Shown here in pieces: positions 34,433 to 45,646 of a stretch of DNA of 64,000 bases (within the stretch, counting starts at the first letter, position 1; each line of letters begins with the position of its first letter). This stretch comes from JAMXLO01 sp963799415 (GTDB lineage Bacteria; Pseudomonadota; Alphaproteobacteria; Acetobacterales; Acetobacteraceae), in assembly GCA_963799415.1 (NCBI GenBank), contig CAWCXI010000031.1:62001-126000 (forward strand). Direction: 5' to 3'. The notes below the pieces were generated by a model. It was not told where the DNA came from. It saw only the letters and a program-made list of their open reading frames with translations, and ran no database searches. The translations under genes and the position numbers were made by a program.

Positions 34433-36043
34433 GTGCGTGACATAGGATGGATCGGTCGGCGGGAGGTGATACGCCTGCTGGGTGCGGGCGGCGCGGCTCT
34501 GGCGGCCGGGTTGCCCGAGCGCGTCCACGCCGCCGCGGCGAAGAACACGCTGGTGCTCGGCCTCGACATCAGTGATTCCATAACCTTCGACCCGGCGCGC
34601 GAGGCGCAGTACACCCCGCCGCTGACCGTGACTGCGGCGTACGAATCGCTGATCACCATGACGCCCGGCGACTACCTCAACGTGAAGCCGGCGCTCGCCA
34701 GCGCATGGGCACGAACGCCGGACGGCAAGGGCTGGCGCTTCACAATGCGTCCGGGAACCAGGTTCAACAGCGGCAACCCGGTCACCGTCGAGGACGTGAA
34801 GTGGAGCCTCGAGCGCGTCATCAATGTGAAGGACCAGCCTTCACAATACGTGGCCCTTGTCGACCATGTGGCGATCGTCGATGACAAGACCATCGACGTC
34901 GTCATGAAGGATCCGTCGGCGCCGTTGCTCACCGTGCTGTGCGGCCCGAATTTCGGCGTGCTGGAACGCAAGGTCGTGGAGGCGCATGGTGGCACTAACG
35001 CGGCGAACGCCAACACCGAGGACAAGGCGACCCAGTGGCTGGACCAGAATTCAGCGGGCGCCGGTCCGTACACTCTGGTTGGCTGGACGCGCAATGCTCA
35101 GATCCTGCTGACACGCAATCCGCACTACTGGCGCGGACCGGCGCATTTCGAGCGTGTCGTGCTGCGCCACATGGGGGATAGCGCCACGCAGTTGCTTGCA
35201 ATCAAGCGCGGCGACATCGATGCGGCGTTCAATCTCATTCCGGAGCAGGTGGCGACGCTGAAGGGCGATCCGAACGTGCGTGTCGAAGGGTTGGAGAGTC
35301 TCGACTTCGTCTACATGGCGCTGACCTGCGAACCCGCCTTCAACAAGGCGCTCGCTGTGAAGGAGGCGCGACAGGCGGTCTGGAATGCCATCGACTACGA
35401 CGGCATCATCAACAACATGCTGGGCGGCAAGGCGATTCGTTGCGCCAGCTTCCTTCCGATCGGGCTGTATGGTTCGACGCGCGACACCACCACGCAGTTC
35501 GGCTATCACCAGGACCTCGATCGCGCGAAGCAGTTGCTGCAGAAGGCAGGGTTTCCCGACGGCTTCGAGTTCAAGCTGAGCTATGGCGATGCCGCCGTGT
35601 CGGGGCTTTCCTATGCGGTCCTTGGGCAGAAGCTGCAATCCGATCTGGCGCGCGTCGGCATCAAGGTGAATCTCGATCCGATGGATCAGGTGAACCTGCG
35701 CACGCAGTACACGACCGGCAAGTCGACCGCGGTGCTGACGTTCTGGAATCCCTCCGGGGTCGAGACCGATGGCTGGGCGTCGGCGACGGTGCAGCGTGTC
35801 GCCAAGCGCATTCACTGGACGCCGCCCGACGACCTGGTGAAGCTGGTTGGGCAGGCGGCGGCCGAGACCGATGCGCAAAAGCGGTCGGCGCTCTATGTCG
35901 AATACGAGAAGGCGATGATCGATCAAGCCAACCTGATCGTGCTGTTCCAGCCGATCTACCAGTTCGCGGTGCGCGACGCGATCAAGCAGTTCCCGCTGAC
36001 CGCGGCGGGATGGGAAGTGGAGCTGTTCGAGGCGAGCACGTAG
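34433..36043 (+). CDS. ABC importer substrate-binding protein, family 5 (DppA/OppA-like)
   Basis: A periplasmic binding protein of 536 residues. The N-terminus has a twin-arginine-like signal (GRREVIRLLGAGGAALAAG), so Tat export is plausible. Family-5 features are SLERVINVKD, the HYWRG segment following ILLTRNPHYW, and KLQSDLARVGIKV near the C-terminal lobe. Start GTG 34433 is set by AGGGAGG at 34421-34427; an upstream ATG (34394) would disrupt the signal peptide. The SDR gene begins immediately after its stop. Confidence 0.9.
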   Translation: MRDIGWIGRREVIRLLGAGGAALAAGLPERVHAAAAKNTLVLGLDISDSITFDPAREAQYTPPLTVTAAYESLITMTPGDYLNVKPALASAWARTPDGKGWRFTMRPGTRFNSGNPVTVEDVKWSLERVINVKDQPSQYVALVDHVAIVDDKTIDVVMKDPSAPLLTVLCGPNFGVLERKVVEAHGGTNAANANTEDKATQWLDQNSAGAGPYTLVGWTRNAQILLTRNPHYWRGPAHFERVVLRHMGDSATQLLAIKRGDIDAAFNLIPEQVATLKGDPNVRVEGLESLDFVYMALTCEPAFNKALAVKEARQAVWNAIDYDGIINNMLGGKAIRCASFLPIGLYGSTRDTTTQFGYHQDLDRAKQLLQKAGFPDGFEFKLSYGDAAVSGLSYAVLGQKLQSDLARVGIKVNLDPMDQVNLRTQYTTGKSTAVLTFWNPSGVETDGWASATVQRVAKRIHWTPPDDLVKLVGQAAAETDAQKRSALYVEYEKAMIDQANLIVLFQPIYQFAVRDAIKQFPLTAAGWEVELFEAST

Positions 36044-36817
36044 ATGGCGTATCAACCGTTTGATCTGAACGGCAAGGTCGCGCTGGTGACCGGCGGCAAT
36101 CGCGGCATCGGCTTCGGCATGGCTCATGCGATGGCCGAGGCTGGGGCGGATATCGCGATCTGGGGCACGAACGCGGCGAAGAATGAAGAGGCGAGGGGGG
36201 AGCTGGCGAAAACCGGACGTCGCGTTCTCGCGCTGCAATGCGATGTGGGTGACGAAGCTGGGGTGGATGCGGCGTTCGCACGGACGTTGGAGGAGATGGG
36301 ACGCGTCGATGGCTGTTTCGCCAATGCCGGTATCGGCGGCGGTGGGGCGTCGTCGTTCCTGGAGATGAGCAGCGAACTGTGGCATCGCGTGCTGCGCGTC
36401 AATCTCGATGGTGCGTTCTACACGTTCCGTGCGGCCGCACGGCACATGGTGGAGCGCGGTGGCGGTGGCGTGCTGGTCGGAACGGCGTCGTTGGCCGCGA
36501 TCGAGGCGGCGCCGCGAAGCGAGCACTACGCGGCTACGAAGGGTGGCATGATCTCGATGGTGCGCGCGCTGAGCGCGGAGTTCGCTCGGTACAATGTGCG
36601 GGCGCATGCGATCCTGCCGGGGTGGATCGAGACCGACATGACGCAGCGGTTGACCACGAACGAGACGTTCCACGGCAAGGTCATGCCGCGGATTCCAATG
36701 CGGCGGTGGGGGCGCGGTGGCGATTTCGGTGGGATTGCCGTGTACCTGATGAGCGCGGCGTCGCAGTACCACACCGGCGACACGTTCGTGATCGATGGCG
36801 GGTACTCGCTGTTCTGA
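36044..36817 (+). CDS. Short-chain dehydrogenase/reductase
   Basis: Classical SDR of 257 residues. It has the cofactor motif TGGNRGIG at residues 16-23, NAGIGGGG, and catalytic YAATK; the catalytic Ser lies in GTASLAA. The C-terminus (TGDTFVIDGGYSLF) is typical. The ATG directly follows the stop of the binding protein with no spacer, so translation is coupled and the enzyme probably acts on whatever the ABC importer brings in. Confidence 0.9.
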   Translation: MAYQPFDLNGKVALVTGGNRGIGFGMAHAMAEAGADIAIWGTNAAKNEEARGELAKTGRRVLALQCDVGDEAGVDAAFARTLEEMGRVDGCFANAGIGGGGASSFLEMSSELWHRVLRVNLDGAFYTFRAAARHMVERGGGGVLVGTASLAAIEAAPRSEHYAATKGGMISMVRALSAEFARYNVRAHAILPGWIETDMTQRLTTNETFHGKVMPRIPMRRWGRGGDFGGIAVYLMSAASQYHTGDTFVIDGGYSLF

Positions 36818-36828
36818 CAGACGCGCGA

Positions 36829-38283
36829 TTACCGTGGCAGTGTACTGCTGCCCATCAGGAACTCGTCCACTGCCTGGGCGCACTGCCTGCCTTCGCGGAT
36901 CGCCCACACCACGAGCGACTGGCCGCGCCGCATGTCGCCGGCGGCGAACACCTTGCTGACCGACGTGCGATAATCCGTCGTGTTCGCCAGCACGTTGCCG
37001 CGCGGATCGAGTGCCACGCGCGTCTGTTCGACCATGCCTGTCTTGCGCGGGCCAAGAAAACCCATCGCCAGCAGCACCAGATCAGCCTTTAGCGGGAACT
37101 GGCTGCCTGGCATCTCCTGCATCACCATCCGACCGTCCGCGCCTTTGACCCATTCGACGCGTACGCACTCCAGCGCCTCGATCTTGCCCGACAGACCGAC
37201 CGCGCGTTTGGTCAGCACTGCCCAGTCACGGTCACAGCCTTCTTCGTGCGCATGCGACGACCGCAGCTTGAGCGGCCAATCCGGCCAGGTCAGTGCCTTG
37301 TTCTCGCGCTCCGGCGGCTTGGACAGAATCTCCAGTTGCGTGATGGACTCCGCGCCCTGACGCACCGATGTGCCGATGCAGTCGGAACCGGTGTCGCCGC
37401 CGCCAATCACCACGACATGCTTGCCCTTTGCGGTGAGCGTGCCGCGTCCCGCCGTTGCGCGCGCCTCGTCATCGCCGGCGCCGCGTTTGTTCTGCTGCGT
37501 CAGGAAGTCCATCGCAAAGTGGATGCCATCGAGCCCGCGGCCCTGCACCTCCAGATCGCGCGGCCACTCCGCGCCGCCTGACAGCACCACCGCATCGAAG
37601 TCACGCAGCAGCGAGGCCATCGGCAAGGTAACGCCGATCTCGATGCCGGTACGGAATGCCACGCCTTCCCCTGTCATCTGCTCGATGCGCCGATCGATCA
37701 GATGCTTCTCCATCTTGAAATCCGGAATGCCGTAGCGCAGCAGGCCGCCGATGCGGTCGGCTTTCTCGAACAGGGTCACCGTATGACCGGCGCGCGCGAG
37801 CTGCTGCGAACAAGCCATGCCCGCGGGACCGGAACCTACCACCGCGATGCGCTTGCCGGTACGGTGCGATGGCGGATGCGGCTTGATCCAACCTTCCTGC
37901 CAGGCGCGATCGACGATGGCGCATTCGATCGTCTTGATGGTCACCGGGTTGTCGTCGATGTTCAGTGTGCATGACGCCTCGCACGGCGCGGGGCAAATGC
38001 GGCCGGTGAACTCCGGGAAGTTGTTGGTGGAGTGTAGCGTGCGGCTCGCCATTTCCCACTGGTGGCGATAGACGAGGTTGTTCCAGTCTGGGATCAGATT
38101 GTTGACAGGACAGCCGTTGTGGCAGAACGGGATGCCGCAATCCATGCAGCGCGCCGCCTGTTCCGACAGCTCCGGTTCGGATAGTGGCTTGAGGAACTCA
38201 GTCCACGTCCTGCGGCGCACGTCCGGTTTGTCATAGCCGCGCTCGTGGCGCTCGATTTCGAGGAAGCCGGTAACCTTGCCCAT
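36829..38283 (-). CDS. gltD: Glutamate synthase, small (beta) subunit
   Basis: NADPH-oxidising subunit of glutamate synthase, 484 residues. The N-terminal Fe-S cluster cysteines lie in RCMDCGIPFCHNGCP and CPAPCEASC. The FAD motif is VGSGPAGMACSQQLARAG and the NADPH motif VIGGGDTGSDC. ATG 38283 is chosen by family alignment (MGKVTGFLEIERHE); the open frame extends farther upstream into the 8-bp gap and gltB. Cotranscribed with gltB. Confidence 0.95.
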   Translation of the reverse strand: MGKVTGFLEIERHERGYDKPDVRRRTWTEFLKPLSEPELSEQAARCMDCGIPFCHNGCPVNNLIPDWNNLVYRHQWEMASRTLHSTNNFPEFTGRICPAPCEASCTLNIDDNPVTIKTIECAIVDRAWQEGWIKPHPPSHRTGKRIAVVGSGPAGMACSQQLARAGHTVTLFEKADRIGGLLRYGIPDFKMEKHLIDRRIEQMTGEGVAFRTGIEIGVTLPMASLLRDFDAVVLSGGAEWPRDLEVQGRGLDGIHFAMDFLTQQNKRGAGDDEARATAGRGTLTAKGKHVVVIGGGDTGSDCIGTSVRQGAESITQLEILSKPPERENKALTWPDWPLKLRSSHAHEEGCDRDWAVLTKRAVGLSGKIEALECVRVEWVKGADGRMVMQEMPGSQFPLKADLVLLAMGFLGPRKTGMVEQTRVALDPRGNVLANTTDYRTSVSKVFAAGDMRRGQSLVVWAIREGRQCAQAVDEFLMGSSTLPR

Positions 38284-38291
38284 GATAATCC

Positions 38292-41200
38292 TCAGTCGGC
38301 GGCAGCGGCTTTGGCCGCCTGACGTTCCGCGCGCAGTTCGAGCAGGGCGCGCCGGAAGTCGAGCGGCATCACCTTCACGAAGCACGACAGTGCGCTGTCC
38401 CAGTTGTCCAGCAACTCGCGAGCGCGCGCGCTGCCGGTGTAGAGCAAGTGGCGCTCGACGAGCACACGCAGCCGTTCCGCGTCGAAGCGCAGCAGGTCAC
38501 CCATGCCGCTGTCCTCGACCGATATAGCGCGTTGTCGCGGCCGTTCGGGATCGTCGGCGGCTTCGCGATCCGGTGGCAGGATTGGTTCCAACTCGACGCC
38601 GGCCATGTTGCACAGGCTTTCGAAGCGGCGCTTGGGGTCATAGACATACGCGACACCGCCAGACATGCCGGCGGCGAAGTTGCGCCCGGTGTCGCCCAGC
38701 ACGGCGACCACGCCACCGGTCATGTATTCGCAGCCATGATCGCCGCAGCCTTCCACCACCGCTAGTGCACCGGAGTTGCGGACGGCGAAGCGTTCGCCGG
38801 CGACGCCCTGGAAGTACGCATCCCCGGCAATCGCGCCGTACAGCACGGTGTTTCCGACGATGATGTTCTCGGTCGGCTCGCGCTTTGCTTCTGCCGGCTG
38901 GCGCACGACAACGCGTCCGCCGGACAAACCCTTGCCGACATAGTCGTTGGCGTCGCCGGTCAGTTCCAGCGAGATGCCGCGGGAAAGAAACGCCCCGAAG
39001 CTGCCGCCGGCGTTGCCGCGCAGGCTGATCTGGATGGTGTCCTCGGGCAGGCCAACGTGGCCGTAACGCTTCGCGACCTCGCCGGACAGCATGGCACCGA
39101 CCGTGCGGTGCACGTTGCGGATTTCGTGCGAGATGCGTACGGGTTCGCCGCGCTGAAGGGCCGGCATGGCCTGCTCGATCAGTTCATTGTCCATCGCCCG
39201 GTCGAGGTGATGGTTCTGTCTCTCGCAATTATGGATTGCGACGCCCTCGCGCGCCGGCGCCTGATACAGGATGCGACTGAGATCGACACCTTTCGCCTTC
39301 CAGTGCTCGACCGCGCGGCGCATGTCCAGCCTGTCGACCTGGCCGACCATCTCGCTGAACGTGCGAAAGCCGAGCTTCGCCATCAGCGCGCGTACTTCTT
39401 CGGCGATGAAGAAGAAGAAGTTGATCACGTGCTCCGGCTGACCGGTGAATTTCTTGCGCAGCACCGGGTCCTGGGTGGCAATGCCGACCGGGCAGGTGTT
39501 CAGGTGGCACTTGCGCATCATGATGCAGCCCGCGGCGATCAGCGGCGCGGTGGAGAAGCCGAATTCGTCGGCGCCGAGCAGTGCGCCGATCACCACGTCC
39601 CGCCCGGTTCGCAGGCCGCCATCGACCTGCACTGCGATGCGTCCGCGCAGGCCGTTCATGACGAGCGTTTGCTGCGTTTCGGCCAGGCCGATCTCCCACG
39701 GCGAACCGGCATGCGTAAGTGACGTGAGAGGCGATGCGCCGGTGCCGCCTTCGAAGCCGGCGATCGTCACGTGATCCGCGCGCGCCTTGGCCACGCCGGC
39801 GGCAACCGTGCCGACGCCTACCTCCGACACCAACTTGACCGAAATGCGCGCCGCCGAATTGGCGTTTTTCAGATCGGCGATGAGCTGTGCAAGGTCTTCG
39901 ATCGAGTAGATGTCGTGATGCGGTGGCGGCGAGATCAGTGCTACGCCCGGCGTGGAATAGCGCACGCGGGCGATGTTTTTGTCCACCTTGCGGCCGGGCA
40001 ATTGGCCACCCTCGCCGGGCTTGGCACCCTGCGCCATCTTGATCTGCAGATCGTCCGCATTCACCAGGTACTCGATGGTGACGCCGAAGCGGCCGGAGGC
40101 CACCTGCTTGATCGCGGACCGCATCGAATCGCCGTTCGGCAGCCGTTTGTAGCGATCGGATTCCTCGCCGCCTTCGCCGGTGTTCGACTTGCCGCCGATG
40201 CGGTTCATCGCGATCGCCAGCGTGGTGTGCGCCTCGCGCGAAATGGACCCGAAGCTCATCGCTCCCGTGGCGAAGCGTTTCACGATCGACGCCGCCGGCT
40301 CCACCTCATCAAGCGGCACCGATACATCGGCGTACTGCAGTTGCATCAGCCCGCGCAGCGTCAGCAGGCGTCGGCTCTGGTCGTTGATCAGGTCGGTGAA
40401 TGCGCTGAACTCCGCGAGCGAGTTGCCGCGTGCCGCATGCTGCAGTTTGGCCACCGAGTCAGGCGTCCAGGCGTGTTCCTCGCCGCGCAGACGGAACGCG
40501 TAGTCGCCACCGGCGTCCAGCATCCCTTCGTAGATCGGGTTCTCGCCATAGGCGTTCTGGTGCCGCTGCACCGCTTCGCGCGCGATTTCCTCGAACCCTG
40601 CGCCTTCGATTGTGCTGGCGGTGCCGGTGAAGCATTTCTCCACGAAGTCGCTCGATAGCCCGACTGCGTCGAAGATCTGCGCACCGCAATACGACTGATA
40701 GGTCGAAATCCCCATCTTGGACATGACCTTCAGGATGCCCTTGCCGACCGCCTTCAGGTAGTTCTTCTGCACCTCATACGGCTTCTCGCGCAGACCGTTC
40801 TGCACGCGGATCTGCTCCAGCGTTTCGAATGCGAGGTACGGATTGATCGCCTCTGCGCCGTAGCCCGCGAGCACGCAGAAATGGTGCACCTCACGCGCTT
40901 CTCCGGTCTCGACGACCAGGCCGGTGCCGGTGCGTAGGCCACGACGGATGAGATGATGATGCACCGCCGCAGTCGCCAGCAGTGCGGGCATCGGAATTCG
41001 TGCGGACGACACCGCGCGATCTGACAAAATCAGTATGTTGAACCCGTCCAGCACGGCGTCGGTCACCTCGCCGCAAATGCGATCGACCGCGCGCGCCATG
41101 CCCGCGGCACCTTCGCTGGCGGGCCAGGTCACGTCGATGGTGCGGGTTCGGAACGCATCACCGACCAACGAGGAGATTGCCCGGACCTTCTCGAGATCCG

Positions 41201-42960
41201 TATTGGTCAGAATCGGCTGTGCCACCTCAAGCCGATAATGCGAACCGGCGTGATGGCCCAGCAGATTTGGCCGCGGACCAATCATCGACACCAGCGACAT
41301 CACCAGCGCCTCGCGGATCGAGTCGATCGGTGGATTGGTGACCTGGGCGAAGTTCTGCTTGAAGTAGTTGTACAGCAGCTTGGGCTTGCTCGACAGAACG
41401 GCAAGCGGCGTGTCGGTGCCCATCGAACCGACGGGATCGTCGCCATCCTGCGCCATCGGTTCGAGGAAGAACTGAATGTCCTCCTGCGTATAGCCGAACG
41501 CCTGCTGCTGCTTCAGCAGCGATGTCATGTCATTTGGGCGGGCGGGCGGCATCTCCGGCATAGGAGCCGGCGTCTCGGATGGCTCCGGCAACTCCTCGAG
41601 CTGCACCTGTGTGGCCTTCAACCACTCGGCGTACGGATGCTTTGTCGCCAGCTCCTGCTTCACCTCGTCGTCGCCGATGATGCGGCCCTGCTCCAGGTCG
41701 ATCAGCAGCATCTTGCCGGGTTGCAACCGCCACTTGTGGACGATGTGCTCCTCCGGCACCGGCAGCACGCCGGCCTCGGACGCCATGATCACGTGGTCAT
41801 CGTCGGTCACGATGTAGCGCGCGGGACGCAGACCGTTGCGGTCCAGCGTGGCGCCGATCTGACGGCCGTCGGTGAATGCAATCGCCGCGGGACCGTCCCA
41901 CGGCTCCATCAGCGCCGCATAATACTCGTAGAACGCGCGCCGATCGGGATCCATCAGCGGATTTTCCGCCCATGCCTCCGGGATCAGCATCATCATTGAT
42001 TGCGCCAGCGAATAACCGCCGGCGACCAGGATCTCCAATGCGTTGTCGATGCACGCCGTATCCGACTGGCCGTGCGGGATCAGCGGCCACATCTTGTCGA
42101 GGTCCGGCCCGATCAGCTCCGACGCCATCGAATGGCGCCGTGCGTACATCCAGTTGACGTTGCCGCGGACTGTGTTGATCTCGCCGTTGTGCGCCAAAAA
42201 CCGATACGGATGCGCCAGCCGCCAGGACGGGAACGTGTTGGTGGAGAAGCGTTGATGCACCAGCGCCAGTGCCGATTGCGTCAGCGGATTGCTCAGGTCG
42301 CGGTAGAACGTGCCCACCTGCGGAGCCAGCAGCAGCCCTTTGTACACCACGGTGCGCGTCGAAAATGACGGCATGTAAAGGTCGCTCAACCCCGGCAGAT
42401 GGCGCTGATTTTCCAGGCTGCGCACATTGTTGAGGGTCTGCTTGCGGATCGTGAGGATCTTCCGCTCGAATGCGTCCTGATCCCTCACCTTCGGACTGGC
42501 GACCACGATCGCCTGGCGGACTACCGGCATTGTGTCGATAACGCGCTTACCCAGGCCGTCCGTATCCGTGGGGACTTCGCGCCACCCCAGCAGCGTCTGG
42601 CCCTCGGCTGCGATGTAGTGTTCGAACAGGCGGATCGCGAATTCGCGCGCGCTGGCGTCCTGCGGCAGGAAGCACATCGCCACCGCATAGCGACCGAGCG
42701 GCGGCAGTGTCAGCTCGTTCTCCTCCGCCCAGTCCCGCAAAAGCTTGTCCGGCATCTGGATCAGACAGCCGGCGCCGTCGCCCACCAGCGGGTCAGCACC
42801 GACCGCGCCGCGATGATCCAGGTTGACCAGGATCTGCAGCCCGCGTCGGATGATGTCGTGCGACTTTCGGCCCTTGATGTTGACGACGAAGCCCACTCCG
42901 CACGAGTTCATGCTCGTTGCGAGGATCGTACAGTCCTGGTCCCGCCGGGGATCCCATCAT
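38292..42960 (-). CDS. gltB: Glutamate synthase, large (alpha) subunit; 1-base insertion next to the catalytic Cys
   Basis: Converts glutamine and 2-oxoglutarate to glutamate with GltD. Read from ATG 42960 the N-terminus is MMGSPAGPGLYDPRNEHD, then one extra base near 42906 shifts the frame before SCGVGFVVNIKG. The Cys in that segment is the N-terminal nucleophile exposed by propeptide removal. An uncorrected caller would begin at a fortuitous ATG (42911) reading MNSCGVGF. Later parts are intact: central domain, FMN-binding domain (GEGGEESDRYKRLPNGDSMR; KPGEGGQLPG), 3Fe-4S cysteines in MRKCHLNTCPVG, and the GXGXG C-terminal domain. Confidence 0.94.
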
Positions 42961-43187
42961 TGGCCCTCAATCGCCTCCGTTTGCCGGACATGGCTTCGCC
43001 GCCCGTTGAATGGGCGGGTCGCAAACGTAGACGTTAGCCTCCGCTTTGCTGCGCTGCAACCAAGCTGGCGGAATCGCTTCCGACCGCCACAGGCGTGAGG
43101 TGGCGAAGTTCCCGGGCGGCGTTTGCTACGGGATCAGCTTGCCATGGAGATCGCGGTGTATCTCAAGATGAAGGGCCCGGACCGCAC

Positions 43188-43664
43188 CTAACCGCCGCGG
43201 GCCCGCTGGCCACGTTGTGCTGCCTTGGGACCGCGCCGTTTCGCGGCCGGGCGCGCTTGTGGCGTGTCCGGCTTGCGGCCAAGACCGATCTTCTTAGCCA
43301 ATGATGAGCGGACCTTGGCATAGCTTGGTGCAACCATCGGATAATCCGCAGGCAATCCCCAGCGTTGACGATACTGCGCAGGTGTCATTTTGTACGCCGT
43401 CATTAGATGACGCTTCAGCATCTTCAGCTTCTTGCCGTCCTCCAGACAGATGATGTACTCGGGTTTGAGCGACTGCTTGACGGCAACCGCCGGCACCGGT
43501 TTGACCGGCTCAACCGGCGCCTGACCAACATCTCGCAGCGTCTGATATACCTTCTCAATAAGCCCCGGCAATGCCTCGGCCTCAACTGTATTGTGTTCGA
43601 CATGCGCGGAGACGATCTGGGCGGTCAACCGCAGAACCGTTTCCGACGACCCGGATTCATCCAT
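43188..43664 (-). CDS. mucR: MucR/Ros-family zinc-finger transcriptional regulator
   Basis: Alphaproteobacterial global regulator of 158 residues. The core contains ICLEDGKKLKMLKRHLMTAYKM followed by PAQYRQRWGLPADYPMVAPSYA, the MucR zinc-finger region. Only one Cys stands at the first zinc-ligand pair and the helix carries a His, as in Ros-type fingers with altered ligands. A basic, low-complexity C-terminal tail (KRRGPKAAQRGQRARGG) follows. ATG 43664 has AGAGG 8 nt upstream; a GTG at 43670 is less likely. The AT-rich DNA upstream may be its own binding site. Confidence 0.9.
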   Translation of the reverse strand: MDESGSSETVLRLTAQIVSAHVEHNTVEAEALPGLIEKVYQTLRDVGQAPVEPVKPVPAVAVKQSLKPEYIICLEDGKKLKMLKRHLMTAYKMTPAQYRQRWGLPADYPMVAPSYAKVRSSLAKKIGLGRKPDTPQARPAAKRRGPKAAQRGQRARGG

Positions 43665-43670
43665 CCCCAC

Positions 43671-44113
43671 GGCCTCTAACGAAGCATCAACGCACCACTA
43701 CAACAATATTACCGGCTTTACCAGATGTTCTATGGGCTTGAGACTTAGCGCATGCCTGAAACAATGCGATAGCGTATGCGTCTGCTCCGTCAACGACCGG
43801 ACTGCGGCCATGAAGCATCGTCGAGAAACGTCAAGGCGTCGCCAAGTAGCGCGGATGGCAAGACTGTCTTCGCAGGTACACCGGCCCAAAAGCCACAACC
43901 GAGCTATTGTCGAAAGCGAACATATTATCAGCCATCAGTTGCAGCTGAGTGCACGCACACCGCGCGACGAGCGTTGCGGGTGCGGCCTGCTCCGGGAGCT
44001 GCATTCGTACTGGCTGTAATGACGGCTGGTTGCCAAAGTAGAAGCTGATGCTTCCTTGCCGAGGTCAACGCAATCTGCCTCAATTGCTACAGACTGTATC
44101 CGAGATCGAACCG
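43671..44113. other. 443-bp intergenic region upstream of mucR and the first second-system binding protein
   Basis: The longest gene-free stretch of the window, between the divergent mucR and binding-protein genes. Short ORFs here lack ribosome sites or codon bias. It is more AT-rich near mucR (CAACAATATTACCGG around 43700), which fits MucR's known preference for AT-rich sites, but no motif can be defined. I see no tRNA, hairpin terminator or repeat. Confidence 0.5.
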
Positions 44114-45628
44114 ATGCGCTTGATGCCATTCCTCGCAAGCCTCGTGGCCCTGACTGTTTATGCGCCACTCGCGCGAGCGCAGCAGGGCGAGACGCTGCGC
44201 GTCGGCATGCGCGACGATCCGGACATTCTCGACCCGACATTCTCCCACACCTATGTCGGCACTGTGGTGATGACGGCGCTATGCGACAAGCTGTTCGACT
44301 TCGATGCAAAGTTGAACATCGTGCCGATGTTGGCCACCGGGTACGAATGGGTGGACAGCAGGACGCTGCTGATCCGACTGCGATCCGGCGTGCAGTTCCA
44401 GAACGGCGAGAAATTCGATGCCGATGCGGTGAAATACACCCTGGAGCGCCATCTCAATGCCAACGGCAGCTTTCGCCGCAGCGAGATCGGCGCGGTGGAC
44501 CACGTCGAGGTGGTGGATCCGCTGACCGTTCGCGTGGTGATGAAACAGGCATTTTCACCGTTCGTTGCCATTCTCACCGATCGTGCGGGCATGATGCTGC
44601 CGCCGAAAGCGGCCGAGGCCGGCGGCAAGGACTTCGGCCTGCATCCGGTGTGCTCCGGGCCATTCAGATTTGTCGAGCGCGTGGCGCAGGACCACATCAC
44701 GCTGGAGCGGTTCCCCGCCTATTGGGATGCGTCGCGTATCCACTATGACCGCGTCACCTATCGCATCATACCCGACAGCAGCATCCGCCTGGCCAATCTG
44801 CAGTCCGGCACGCTGGATCTCACCGAGATCGCATCGCTCGATGCGGAAACGGTGCAGCGCGACCCGAAGCTCGCGGTGGTATCGGCGCCAAGTCTTGGCT
44901 ATGGCGCGCTGACCATCAACATCGGCAACTTTCCGAAGGCCGAGACGCCGCTTGGTCGCGACGCCCGCGTGCGGCACGCCTTCGAGCTGGCGCTGGATCG
45001 CGAAGCGATCAGTCAGGTGGTTTCTGCCGGCACAGCTCGGCCGAATGCGCAGGCCACTTCACCGCTCAGCCCGCTCTATGTCGAGGAGGTCGCCCCGCCG
45101 AAACGCGACGTGGCGAAGGCGCGCGCATTGCTGAAGGAGGCCGGCGTTGCCACGCCATTTCAGGTGCCTCTGGTTGTGTACAACACGCCGCAGGGCGTGC
45201 AGACCGGTGAGGTGATCCAGTCGATGGCAGCCGAGGCCGGGTTCGCGGTGCAGGTCAACGCGATGGAATTTGGCACAGCGCTGGCGACGGTGCAGCGCGG
45301 CGACTATGCGATGACCCTCGGCGGCTGGTCGGGACTGCTGGACACCGACAGTAATGCGTGGAGCTTCCTGCACACCGGTGGCGCGCTGAACCGGGCGGGC
45401 TACTCGAACCCGAAGGTTGACGAGTTGCTGGATCGCGCGCGTACAGTCAGCGACATCAACCAGCGTCGCGACGCCTACGCGGGAGTGTGGCAGCAGGTCA
45501 GCAAGGACCTGCCGATCATCTATCTCTATACGCCGCGCAACAGCGAAGGCCTGAGCAAGAAGGTCGCCGGCTTCACGCTGCTGGCCGATGGACTGCTGCG
45601 CCTGCAGGACGTGCATCCGGCGCAATGA
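44114..45628 (+). CDS. ABC importer substrate-binding protein, family 5, first of two
   Basis: A periplasmic binding protein of 504 residues with a Sec signal peptide (MRLMPFLASLVALTVYAPLARA, cut near residue 22). Family-5 features include LRVGMRDDPDILDPTFSH, TLERHLNANGSFRR and ALDREAISQVV. ATG 44114 was preferred to an upstream ATG because it gives a clean signal peptide. It is followed 18 bp later by a second, divergent paralogue. Confidence 0.9.
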   Translation: MRLMPFLASLVALTVYAPLARAQQGETLRVGMRDDPDILDPTFSHTYVGTVVMTALCDKLFDFDAKLNIVPMLATGYEWVDSRTLLIRLRSGVQFQNGEKFDADAVKYTLERHLNANGSFRRSEIGAVDHVEVVDPLTVRVVMKQAFSPFVAILTDRAGMMLPPKAAEAGGKDFGLHPVCSGPFRFVERVAQDHITLERFPAYWDASRIHYDRVTYRIIPDSSIRLANLQSGTLDLTEIASLDAETVQRDPKLAVVSAPSLGYGALTINIGNFPKAETPLGRDARVRHAFELALDREAISQVVSAGTARPNAQATSPLSPLYVEEVAPPKRDVAKARALLKEAGVATPFQVPLVVYNTPQGVQTGEVIQSMAAEAGFAVQVNAMEFGTALATVQRGDYAMTLGGWSGLLDTDSNAWSFLHTGGALNRAGYSNPKVDELLDRARTVSDINQRRDAYAGVWQQVSKDLPIIYLYTPRNSEGLSKKVAGFTLLADGLLRLQDVHPAQ

Positions 45629-45646
45629 ATGACGGGAGGAGCCGCC

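Noticed and set aside
42961..43030. Weak hairpin CGCCC...GGGCG upstream of gltB
   Set aside because: Only a 5-bp stem in GC-rich DNA, easily expected by chance.
43095..43190. Short ORF and a possible 15-codon peptide (ATG 43144) in the 227-bp gap between gltB and mucR
   Set aside because: No ribosome site, no homology recognised, and an in-frame TGA 15 codons upstream; it may be a remnant but is not supportable as a gene.
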